From Mactra quadrangularis (lineage: Eukaryota > Mollusca > Bivalvia > Venerida > Mactridae), in NCBI GenBank assembly GCA_025267735.1, contig CM046311.1:20861020-20925019 (forward strand): a stretch of DNA of 64,000 bases. The letters are read 5' to 3'. Positions 45,787 to 56,271 of the stretch are shown here, in pieces (position 1 is the first letter of the stretch; each line of letters begins with the position of its first letter). The notes beneath the pieces were generated by a model. That model had not been told where the DNA came from and did no database searches. It saw only the letters and a program-made list of their open reading frames with translations. The translations under genes and the position numbers were made by a program.

Positions 45787-46096
45787 TAGTGCGTACAAAA
45801 AAACAAAACACTGTTTATAATAACAATACAGTGAACTAACCCTCGACAAGGGATGCCCAGGATGACTTTAAGATAAACAATTGTGATATGTATTACAAGT
45901 GGCTTAGTTGTTGGTGTAATGGAAAGCGTTCTACCATAACAAACATTATTTACCAAGTGGTGGTGGTTTATCAACCATGTTAATTTTGTTAAAATGAATT
46001 ACACGAATTTTATTTTCAATACTGTCTACCCCTGAAATGAATTGTCTCAATTTTAACGTTTACCAAAACACGTTTTGTTTTTTGTACGCACTTTAC
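45787..46096. mobile_element. short repeat with AGTGCGTACAAAAAAACAAA ends, copy 2
   Basis: Here both ends are present: TAGTGCGTACAAAAAAAC at left and its inverted copy GTTTTTTGTACGCACTT at right. The core matches 13683-13995, including the A-box-like GGTGTAATGGAAAGCG. Confidence 0.65.
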
Positions 46097-46109
46097 CTAA
46101 AGATCGCAT

Positions 46110-49100
46110 AGTTGAATAAACACGTTGATTTAAACGCTCACCGAGGAAGTTAATATTTTCACTCAGGAAAATTTTTTTTTGTATTCCAATGTATAGTGTA
46201 TATATTTTTTCTCACGGTTGACGAATAATACTTATCGAAACTTCTAAGTATTATTTGGCAACATTTAACATGCACTGTATGCATAGTCGTGAATTTCCGT
46301 ATGAAATTTCCGTAAATTCACGAATATATTACTTTAAGGTTTAGTAATAGGACATGAAGAGGCATGTAAGAACCTCACAATCAAGAGGTTACGGGTTCAA
46401 TCCCATATAACCTTACTTTTTTGCAATTTAAGCATAATTGGTACATGCTTTACAAATACTTGTGTATACGACAGCGCACGGATTCCATGATTTTAAGAAA
46501 AAATACCTTATAGTGTCACTCATTAAAGCCACGAAACTTGACGAATATATACGAACTAAGCCGTAAATCAATACGGATACTAATAAAGTGCATGTTTAAT
46601 GTTGTCAAATAATACCCCGATTTCAATATTGTATGAAATGTCTATTTTTCAACATTTATTTTCGATCGATGCTGTAAATGTGTATAGGACCATACTGACC
46701 TTTGCTTGAATGGTTTTCATGCTGCTTTAGCGATGCCAGACCGGTTTAGTCGTGCATGCGTTGATAAAAGAAGATTTCTTATTGCTTTGACCTAACAGAA
46801 AATTAGCAATACGAAATCTTATCCTGCATGTGACGCACCGCCTTGCAAAAGACCTATCATGGCATTTTTCGTTCTTGAAGCGACATTCGAGCCATTTCAT
46901 GATTTTTCGTTGTGCATATCAACACACTAATGATTTTCACCAATACTGACGACGTGTGATTTTTGCACGCTAAGCACGTCCACATTTCTGTTTTTCAGCA
47001 CATACACGACCGTTGAAAAGCAATTTTGTATCAATTAAAAAGCGTGGAAACCATGCAAGCAGACGACAGTATAGTCCTATACACATTTTTCCATTAACGA
47101 TCGGACATAAATGTTGAAAAGTAAAAATTTCCAACAACATTAAAATCTGAGTACTTAGAAGTTTCGTTAAGTATATAAGGTTTGAACTTAGTTTCACTCC
47201 TATTAAACCGTTCACTATATATCGCGACTTAGACAACACATATCCATTAAGTGAAGAGTTTATTCTCGACTATTGAGGATTGTCATTTCTTTAAAAATCG
47301 TTATCAAACTTTTCTCATTTAGGTAATCCAGGAAGTGAAGATAAGCTATGTACTTATACAAAGTTGATTTATCATAATGTATGACTAATATTGAACGGCC
47401 GCTAGAAACAAAAACATCATGCATGTGTTTATTGGAACTCAAACGAACCAATGTTTTGCTAAGGCGTTAAACCCTACGAAAGAAAAAAAGAAACAATACA
47501 CCTAATTTGGAATTCAAATTTATGGCGGGGGGGGGGGGGGTTCCCTCCGTGAGAGGGCGGTACAAACAAAGTTTGTTGCACATTATCACTCAAAGCCCGA
47601 AATGCGGATTTCAATCCTACTGTCCTTACAGCATATATTGTTCGTTTTTTCTCAACTGTCAAAACATGAATAATTTCACGGTACATGCGTTTGTTAAAAT
47701 TATTGTCGTAATACACCCATGAGTTTCCGAAAGTGTGTATTATGATTGAGTGAAGCTGTTTATGCCGTATGATAAGTTTTAGTCAAGATATTTTTAATGA
47801 AAATTAGACCACCAGTACAAAAACAATGCATTCAGTCACCGTGAAATTATTCAAGTTTTGACAGTTGAGAAAAAACGGACAATACTGTCATTGTGACCGT
47901 GGTTTGTACGGCCGTGGAATATCCAAATATTAGACAACGGTGCCCCCTCTCAGCCAATCAAATTGCTTAAAAAGTGTTTGATAAATCTCATACCACACGG
48001 TTAAGTGTTTGATATCATCAGACCGTTTTTTTCCGTGCTTAAAACTCGAGAAAACAGTGCGCGAAAGTATGGGGTGGATCCAGACTTTTCAAGTTAGGTG
48101 CACACTAAGAACAAAACGCAATGTTATAGTTTGTATTCAAAGCGGCAATGAAAAAAGGAAAGATTTTATTCATGGTCTCATTGGTCGACTAGCATAAGTC
48201 ATGAAATAGTACAATCCATTGTAAAAAGTCTAGATCCACCCCATTATCAGTTTAAATACAATCAACTGCTGAGTATATATATGTAGATTTCCAAGGTGAA
48301 ATGTTTCAACAAGCTTATCTGTATTAATTTGAAAGCAAACCAAAGTTTTGAGAAATTAACTGTTAATTTATTTTAATTTAAGTCCTCACAAGAATTAATA
48401 CTTTGTCACTGTACCACAATAGTATGGACTCATGTGCCATGTTTTGAAAATTGATGAAGTGGACTGGATTGTTTTATTTTAACGTTAACACTTACACGTA
48501 ATGTTATTTTGTACACATACCGTACTGGTTTGAAATTTGCGTACGTATAACTATGTAATTTTGCAGATTATGTGATATATATAAATGTGAAACTGCATTG
48601 GCACCATTTCCTGTCTATTAAACCCCTCGTGATATGATTGTTAGAAGTAAGACATTTGTGGAAAGGAACTCGATGGGCAATTGTTTTGAGAAATTCCAAC
48701 TAAATAAATTAACCTATAGTAAATGTGCAACAGATTAGATACTTCGGTCAATTACATTAGGAACTAATAGGATCAAATAGGATCTAATTTTATTTAACTG
48801 ATAGTCAAATATAATTAAGTATGCCTTCTTACTTTAAATATTTTGAGGGGAATTAAATGAGACAGGAAATAAAGCGCCATGATCGTGCGACCACATGCAC
48901 GACTCATGCAGATCGGTTCGTCTCCATTCGGAGACAAACACCAAAATCAACAGCGTAAGCCAACTCCTAGCAAAACATTAACAGCTCTGGTAACCAAGCC
49001 TTATTTCCATTCTCTATGAAAAAGGAATGGCATGGTGTTTAGGAACGACCAGAGCCAGTCAATGCTTCGCTTAAAGGAGGCAAACGCTTGGCTATATGTA

Positions 49101-50380
49101 TGACATTTAAGTCAAAATAACGACATACACATTAAAACTGTGATATTTTCTATCAAAAGTTAAATACTAACGAATTGGTTGTCATAGTAAGCAGTTTATT
49201 ATGTCAATTAAATTCAATTGGTGTCTAATTCTGTCTTACTTAAGCATGCAGATTCTTTGTTCATTATTTAACTAGATATTTAAATAGTGTTACAAAAATA
49301 TATTGAAGACTTATCAAATTAATCAAAAACAAAATTTATACAGTCACGCGTTATATTTTGTATATTTCTATACCCTGTGTTTAAAATCATAAACATGCCC
49401 CCGGGGCGTATATTTAAAATTATCTAATACGATTTACATAGGCAAGGGAGTTAAATAGGATCTAAGCACTTGCCATTGTTGCCTCCCTTTGAGCCAATTT
49501 AATGTAGTTTTTAATTACAAATAGTAAGACTTCTAAGCTTTTTAAATCTTGACCGTACTATTTTCTTATTTTTTCTATATTTTTCTTTTTGTACTTTTTA
49601 TCTTACATTATTTTTATGAGAAATATGGTCTAAATTGAATGTTCACACGTTTACTAGTTATAACAATGTTAGAAAGTGATGAAATATATAAAACAATAAC
49701 ATGTACTTACAGCCTAATAGCGCTCTTGGTTAGCCAAAACAGTATTTAGTTCTGTGATAAAGAATTATTCCTATGACGAATCACCACAGTGATTATTCAA
49801 AAAATGATTGTTAATTTGAATCCTTTATAATTATTTAACTGCATATTACGTACATGGGCACATTAATAATATTTACATTCATGAATAACTCTATCTAATT
49901 GTGTTTATGAGTTTTAATTAGCTTTCGCACGAAATTCTCGACTCAAAATTTAATATCGTTTGTTTAAGTTAAAGGCCCACTATATTATTCTGAGTTTTAT
50001 GTGGCTAAAAGATGGCAATAGTATAAACCCGTGACAAAATAAATGAAAATGGACATTATAAACTTATAATTAGTCGGATAGAATAGTGTGGACTAGACTA
50101 GATCCGGAATTCAAAGTATAGGATAGAATACTCGTAACAATGGACTTGTCCACTAAATAGGTGAATTAGCTGATGCATGAACATCATGTTAATGATTTAA
50201 ACATACCACTTTGATATTTTACATTTATCTAACTAGTGTATATGCACATTATAAATTTTATGTAATGATGTGTTTATAAAATAAGTATAAACTAACTAAA
50301 CTATAAAATTGTAAAAACTTACATGAATCACTATTAGTGTGTGCAATGTTTAAGTGGACGACATGTACGTCGGAATAATG
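46110..50380. other. long stretch without a recognised gene
   Basis: Apart from the palindromic MITE at 47630-47888, a G run near 47526 and a tRNA-like B box (GGGTTCAATCCC) near 46390-46405, I found no splice-bounded coding exon on either strand. Open frames near 46970-47450 and 48009-48197 show no family resemblance. Confidence 0.5.
47630..47888. mobile_element. palindromic MITE (GTTTTTTCTCAACTGT ends), copy 2
   Basis: Ends TTGTTCGTTTTTTCTCAACT and AGTTGAGAAAAAACGGACAA. The interior is the reverse of the copy at 32023-32263, with TACACACTTTCGGAAACTCA-type sequence shared. Confidence 0.7.
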
Positions 50381-50388
50381 AATACTGC

Positions 50389-50708
50389 TGTATCCTGTTC
50401 AATTACCCTAAACGTTTCAAAACGTTCCGTAACGATACATTCGGAACTCCTCGGTCATACGCTGCGAGTAATCTCGGACATACTTAGACGCTATTTTGAA
50501 ACTACCGGTGTTGAAGTAAACAAATATACGATCGTTTAGGCAATGAGTGATGTTTCGTTTTTAGTCCATACATTTTGAAACAATCACTCATTGCCTTAAC
50601 GATCGTATATTTGTTATTAGATTAAATTATTCGCAGCAAATGGCCGAGGAGTTCCGAATTTATCGTTACGGAACGTTTTGGAACGTTAAGGGTAATTGAA
50701 CAGGCTAC
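50389..50708. mobile_element. palindromic MITE, CCTGTTCAATTACCCTAAAC ends
   Basis: The arms pair over about 80 nt at the ends (AACGTTCCGTAACGATACAT, GGAACTCCTCGG). The inner CAATGAGTGAT / ATCACTCATTG also pair. It is closely related to 57340-57658. Confidence 0.8.
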
Positions 50709-51084
50709 TGGATGAACCATTTGCTGATGAACGAGGATGACTCACACATTATAACGACCTGGGGTAATACTAAAATAATGATTGATCAGCTTTCACTAGC
50801 ATTGTTTATTACATCGTATTTATTTAGATTTTTACACCAATTATCAACGCCGTTTTCTCCGCAATTTATTTTGAATCAGCTTAACAAACATTAGGTTCCA
50901 TAAACCCAGAACCGTAGCACAGAATGCAACGCGCAGAATTGCAAATCTATTGTCGCGAGGGGGTTGCTGGTTTCTATCTCACCCAGTCTGCTTACACCTT
51001 TCTCAGAAAATTTGACAACAATGTCGATTTTTCTCCATTATAAGTTACTAGTATGTGACGAAGCTGCGGGCTTTATAGAAATAT

Positions 51085-51200
51085 AAACGAGTACTGATTA
51101 TAGACAATATTACAGGAAAGATAGGTTAAGCACGCTGGCTGCAATGTAATGACCATGACTTGTTGTGTTTACGCGACGTAAAACCCAATAAACAGATACA
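51085..51200 (+). repeat. SINE (family B) 3' part
   Basis: 'GAGTACTGATTATAGACAAT', 'AGGAAAGATAGGTTAAGC' and a tail GCGACGTAAAACCCAATAAA. Similar to 3640-3755. Confidence 0.55.
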
Positions 51201-51310
51201 AAAAATGCAAAATGTTTCTAAAATACGATTACAAACAGCAAAATGTTGATGGCAACATATGTTCAATGCCCTCTAACAATAAACAACAACAGTAATTGAT
51301 GAGCCAAGAA

Positions 51311-51435
51311 TGATAAATAAAAGAGAGGCTCATGAAAGTTTAACATTATACTGAAATAAGTGTTGGTCCTAACGCGACTCGTTGTACTGAAGAATTAAAG
51401 TACCGTTCTATCAATACGAAAGGCACAGAAAACAG
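51311..51435 (+). promoter_or_regulatory. possible promoter and untranslated first exon of the VWC-like gene
   Basis: A GATAAATAAAAG TATA-like stretch lies at 51311-51322. A strong splice donor (ACAG|GTGAGT) follows at 51435/51436. An acceptor (ATTTATCTAAG) ending at 52376 would join this leader to the start exon. Inferred from consensus only. Confidence 0.35.
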
Positions 51436-52399
51436 GTGAGTAAAATATTTCTTATATTGTATTTATTTTACAGTGCAACCAAAACTTTGCGAAATGAAAA
51501 ATTACTAAAATTCTCACAATTACGATTATTGTTTTTGTAGAACCATAATTCTTAAAAAATGATAATACATGTATATGTCGATAAATTTGAAAAAAAAAAC
51601 ACTAGTTTTAAAGAATGCATTACATTTGTAAGATTCAAAACAAATTCTCTGAAACTAAATGCATGCTCAATGTGATTCTTAACATAATTTTATACTTATT
51701 TGTAGTCTCAGCTAAAACCTTAACAAAAACTACAGCAAAACAAATATTTAGAAAAACGAATATCAAATTTTCGATTAAAGCTATGTACAAAATAATACTT
51801 ACGCAGTTTTGTTTTATATTTGAGTTATAAGGCTGAAACGTTTTTGTTTACGAGGTTGCATGTGGTTCGAGTCAATTTATGATTGACAAAAATAATTAGC
51901 GACGACCATGCACAGCTTTTAAGGTCTAGATTTTACTGTCCCTAGCGCCTGTCAAAGTTTTAAACAAAAAATGAAAGTACCTGTATGATAAAAGCTTACG
52001 AAAATTATATTTTTCATTCATTACAATATGTGAATCATTTTTGCTTGGATTAGATGTACTACATAACTTGAAATTTAAAAAAATACTGGACAAAATTTTT
52101 GAAAGGACTTAGTGATTACCCCCTTCCATATGATGATAGAATAATATAACTTGTGCATAAAAAGTATATATGTTAACACATTACATAAATATCTAACATG
52201 GTACAAAGGTTATAACTACAATGTAAAAAAAAATAAAGCTATTTCTAGAATTATTCAGCAGTCAAAAACATGATCTGAGTTTATGACTTTACACCTTAAT
52301 TTACAACACAATTCTTCATATATAAATGCATGTACTACCAGGTAAAAGATGTTTTGTATTCTTTTATTTATCTAAGGATTACCATAGAACGACTCCACG

Positions 52400-54608
52400 A
52401 TGACTTTAAAATCTGTTATATATATCCTAGCGGCTGTCATGGTTTTAGCAACTGATATTCAGCTTGTTTCTGCTGGTGCTAGAACAAACCAAGGACCAGG
52501 AGGAGGTAGGACTTTAACTTACCTTTTTAAAATTAAACTTTTTGATAACCCAGGTGTATGGTCATTTATGGTGCCTTGCATTTTTGACAATTTCCAGTCA
52601 AGTAGTTGTGGCCTGTGAAGATACTCTCTGTTTCTATGGACCGAGCTAAATATATATATGCTTTTAATCAGTGCAACATTGTTATTAAAACCCCTCGCCA
52701 TTGACTTGAAAATGGATACTTTCCTACTTGATACAGAGATGGCTGTAGAATGTGATTCGTTAAACAAATTCTTGAAAGTACATTGTATGTTTGTCCCAAT
52801 TCGGAAGCGAACACATGACCCTTAATTCGTAGTCCTGAATAGAATATATCTCGTAAATTAAATACAATGTATATACGTGTATAATTACTATTTATATTGT
52901 CAGCAAAATTCTAACTGTTAGGTTTTTCCATGATAGTTGATATTCTAGTTGTAAACTACTGTACTGTCATTTACGGTCACGTGCAATGTGGTAACTACGC
53001 TCTACCTTGACAGTCCGACAGTCCGGATTATGTTCCTGGTCGTAGGTTAGGTAAACTGGTGATACAAATAACCAGAACAACCTCCTCAAGTGTGGATAAT
53101 TTAGCGTACAAATTGGTAGTTAACTCCCTTTTCTTAGAGTAAACATTTGTGTTCGGGTTTGATCCCTTTACGCCAAATATGGGATTCAACATTATTAATA
53201 TCGGTAAACCGATTGAGTATCGATACCATATCAGGGGCTGATCCAGGATTTTTTTCTTGGGGGAGGCGAAGTTTTTCTAGGGGGGGTCCAAACTTTCGAA
53301 CCACAACCAAATTATACACATTTTGCAGAATAATGCATCATATTAATGATAAAAACTACATAATCATTTAATCTATGTTAAGCCGTGAGAAAATTTGCTT
53401 AATGCTACTTAAAATGACTTACTGTCAATAAATTCACTAATGGAATGGTACTTTTTTGGAAATTCTAGGGAGTCCCCTGATTTCCCCGCTAGATCTGCCT
53501 ATGCGTATGAACCAAATGTAATGGTTAAACTCATGTTAAAATATTTCACAATTTCAGTTGAAACATGTGACTACTACGGTACTACGTACTCTGCAGGTGA
53601 TATATTTAAAGGCAATGACGGTAATACTTACAAATGTTGGCCTCATAACATTATAATGCGGTAAGTTTTGATAATTTTTGTTCAACTGTCAATGACGCAT
53701 ATTATATTAACCCTGCTGCTTTATATACTTACTCATTGTTTGTGAACTCATTATCAATATCAAGTATCTAAATTCAGCAGTGTTAAGCGCCACTGAGTGT
53801 GACAGCTGACTAAAAGCCAATATTTGTTGACAAATTATCAAAATTCTAGATGAGAAAAGGATACTGTTTTACTGCCATATGTTTTTAAGTTATGGTCCAT
53901 ATGTACATGTCAGTTTCGTGGTCTACAACAACAACTGATAGGATACATGTAATCAAATTGTTTTCGCCAATTTCTCTGTCAAGACTATTAATTGAATAAA
54001 ATAAAATAACTGCTTCTTTTCTTTAGTAATAACATTCCAATTGATCATTTATGAAGATATACTCCGAATAGAAAATCAATTCCAATAAGGGACCTAAGTA
54101 GGTTATTTCCCTTTGTATACTCTTCAAATAGATAGGTTCAAACAGTTGGATTACTCGGATTTAACCCTTACTTTTCAATGTAAAATTTGCCACAATATAT
54201 TTTGTATAACTTTTTTGTAAATCAAGTAATTTGTTTGGAAATCAAGTTACGTATTTGAGGGTAAAGAACTAACTAAATTTCATCTCTTCTGTTAATATCT
54301 TAACTAAAAAGAAAGATATTAGATGAAATATTTTATAATCCTTTCATAGGACTTCAATGATAAAATCCGAGGATACCAACTGATAGGACCTTCTTACCAA
54401 TTGGATTGCTTCAGGTTTTATCAAGGAAAGATAACTGACAAAAGTCCCTCAATTTATGATATTTTTCATTTCAGGGAGGATGACAACTAAATGCAAATGC
54501 AAGATGCAGACAATCAAGAAACACAATTTTCGTATAATCTGTTGTTCACGAAGCTTCAATGAACTAACAGTAAATTTGTATAATAATATCAGAAATTGTA
54601 CACAGTGA
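52400..54608 (+). CDS. small secreted cysteine-rich protein, VWC-like
   Basis: Exons are 52400-52505, 53558-53660 and 54479-54608. Exon 1 encodes a signal peptide (hydrophobic VIYILAAVMVLATDIQLVSA, then GARTNQGPGG). Exon 2 reads CDYYGTTYSAGDIFKGNDGN then TYKCW. Exon 3 reads TTKCKCKMQTIKKH, a CC pair and a final NCTQ. The order C-x-YxG-x-Y-x-GD...C...CxC...CC is that of von Willebrand factor type C-like domains; seven cysteines remain after the signal peptide. The product would be a short extracellular protein of about 110 residues. Exon 3 reads through in this frame only if the second of two tandem acceptors (CAG|GGAG|G) is used; the first acceptor gives EDDN and a stop. The signal peptide and the domain are clear. 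A function (matrix, shell, immunity) cannot be assigned. Confidence 0.7.
53232..53505 (+). repeat. dispersed repeat, partner of 6545-6815, in VWC-like gene intron 2 side
   Basis: It starts GGGGCTGATCCAGGATTTTT and contains 'CTTTCGAACCACAACCA' and 'AATCTATGTTAAGC'. It ends about 50 bp before exon 2 of the VWC-like gene. Confidence 0.65.
54145..54450 (+). repeat. dispersed ~300-bp repeat family, copy 3
   Basis: Matches 30955-31250 (same orientation) and 845-1190 (reverse). It ends about 25 bp before exon 3 of the VWC-like gene and so borders its branch-point region. Confidence 0.65.
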
Positions 54609-54609
54609 A

Positions 54610-54615
54610 AATAAA
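54610..54615 (+). promoter_or_regulatory. polyadenylation signal of the VWC-like gene
   Basis: AATAAA two bases after the TGA stop at 54606-54608, implying a very short 3' untranslated region. Confidence 0.5.
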
Positions 54616-54899
54616 TTCTGAAGAACTACATGCAATTTAGTTTTTTTTCGGACGATTTATATGTTACTATTTTTAAATTCCACTCCCTTATCGCCCTTCT
54701 ACTATTGTTTGTCCTCGGTTCTATTCCACGCATGTAATTGCAGTTGGAGACAAATTTAAAAAACAAGTTCAGTCAGTGCATTCAGCGCTTTGATTTATAA
54801 TGAATCCGTTGTCTCCATGTCTGAGATTGGCGTTAGCCACTTAATGTCAACTAAAGACCAAGATGGTTAAAGTCGACATAAACTCAATAGTCTGATTTT

Positions 54900-55160
54900 A
54901 AAACTGGGCTTATCACCGTGTCAACACAATTTAGGTTATTTCGCGGCGTTCAGCGTACCTAACCTAGCTTTTATGGACTTTTGTCTACTACCATTACCCA
55001 TCTACCCTTCCACATGGCCGGTAACTTTTCCATACACCTTAATAAAAGAGGAAGTTGACATATTTGCGAATTTTCAATGAAGGGAATTCGAGCCCGCTCC
55101 TCCATCGGGAAACTAAAGTTCCGGCGCACTACCAACTGCTTCTCAGGCACGGCCAGGGTT
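54900..55160 (-). repeat. SINE (family B)
   Basis: Reverse orientation: tail 'TATCACCGTGTCAACACAAT', 'GCGTACCTAACCTAGCTTTT', 'TTCCACATGGCCGG', then the complement of a degenerate B box (ATTCGAGCCCG). The head extends to about 55160. Confidence 0.75.
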
Positions 55161-55369
55161 CTTTAATGATAGTACGACAAGGCAAGGGTGAAATTGTACT
55201 CTAGCTTTTGTGATGATAATATATATATTTATAAATAATGAATGTAATCAAATTAACAATACATCTTGGATACATATCACATGACAAAATTTACATTAAA
55301 ATTGTCTGGTGTTCTAAATGACATCATGAATGAAACACCTCTATATTATTAAAATTTATTTGACTGCCT

Positions 55370-56000
55370 CGATGCATGTATTAACCCCGATGAATTAAAT
55401 ACTCGTTGCAAGAATTTTGACTTTTTGTACCTACTATCAATAAAATAGATATCCGTTTTTATGTATGGTGATTATCGATTAAATATCTACCATTTAATTC
55501 AGCGGGGTTGATGCATGTGCCGCTGACAGTTAAATAAAATTTAACAATAGTGTATAACAAATAAGTATACTATACGGTCAGGCGGAATTCTTCTTAGACA
55601 AAATAAAAGTAAAATCTGTTTTCATTCATTCATATATATTCATTGTTCATTAATTGACAGCTTTCAGAGGAATTCGATGATAATCTATATAAATATGCGT
55701 ACGTAAAATTCACCGATGAGTTAACAGATTAAGCAGATCATAGACACAGACTTCATTCACATTATACACAAAATTAAATACATTATCAAGTTGTAATATT
55801 AATAAAGCATAACAGAAAACTGTTGCAAGTTACTATTAGAAATAGCTCAAGATCACGATTTTATTTAATAAATGAACAAATTTTTGTATGTACCAATATT
55901 TCACTTCCAAATATTATCAAAATAGTCTTTTTATAAATTATACGAACAGAACAGAACAGATACTTTATCACAGGACTTGAGCAATGCTCATCTTTATAAT
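55370..56000. repeat. AATTCAGCGGGGTTGATGCA inverted-repeat region downstream of the membrane-protein gene
   Basis: ATGCATGTATTAACCCCGAT near 55370 and its inverted relative (TCAGCGGGGTTGATGCATGT) near 55498 form a loose palindrome. 'ACAGAACAGATACTTTATCA' follows near 55950. The same pair of features recurs at 59465-59640. Confidence 0.45.
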
Positions 56001-56271
56001 AATACGTGTATAATCTATCCTGCATTTTCAAGTATTATTATAGTAACAATATAAAAACGGGAAATTGGGAAAAACGGTCATTTTCATGACTTTTTCTATT
56101 AGCTTTTTCCTATTAAACAAAGGTCAAAAGTAAAATTTCATTCCACAAGAAGATGTTAACACATCCTCACAAGGTTATGTTTGTAGGCAAATCTATTAAT
56201 GTAAAATGTTACACAGCTAATGGTCAATTGGAGAAAATATAGATTTTTCATTCATTTTTTCGATCTCTTGA

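Noticed and set aside
46320..46420. tRNA-like sequence with GGGTTCAATCCC
   Set aside because: I could not build the D arm, anticodon arm and acceptor stem; probably a SINE or tRNA fragment.
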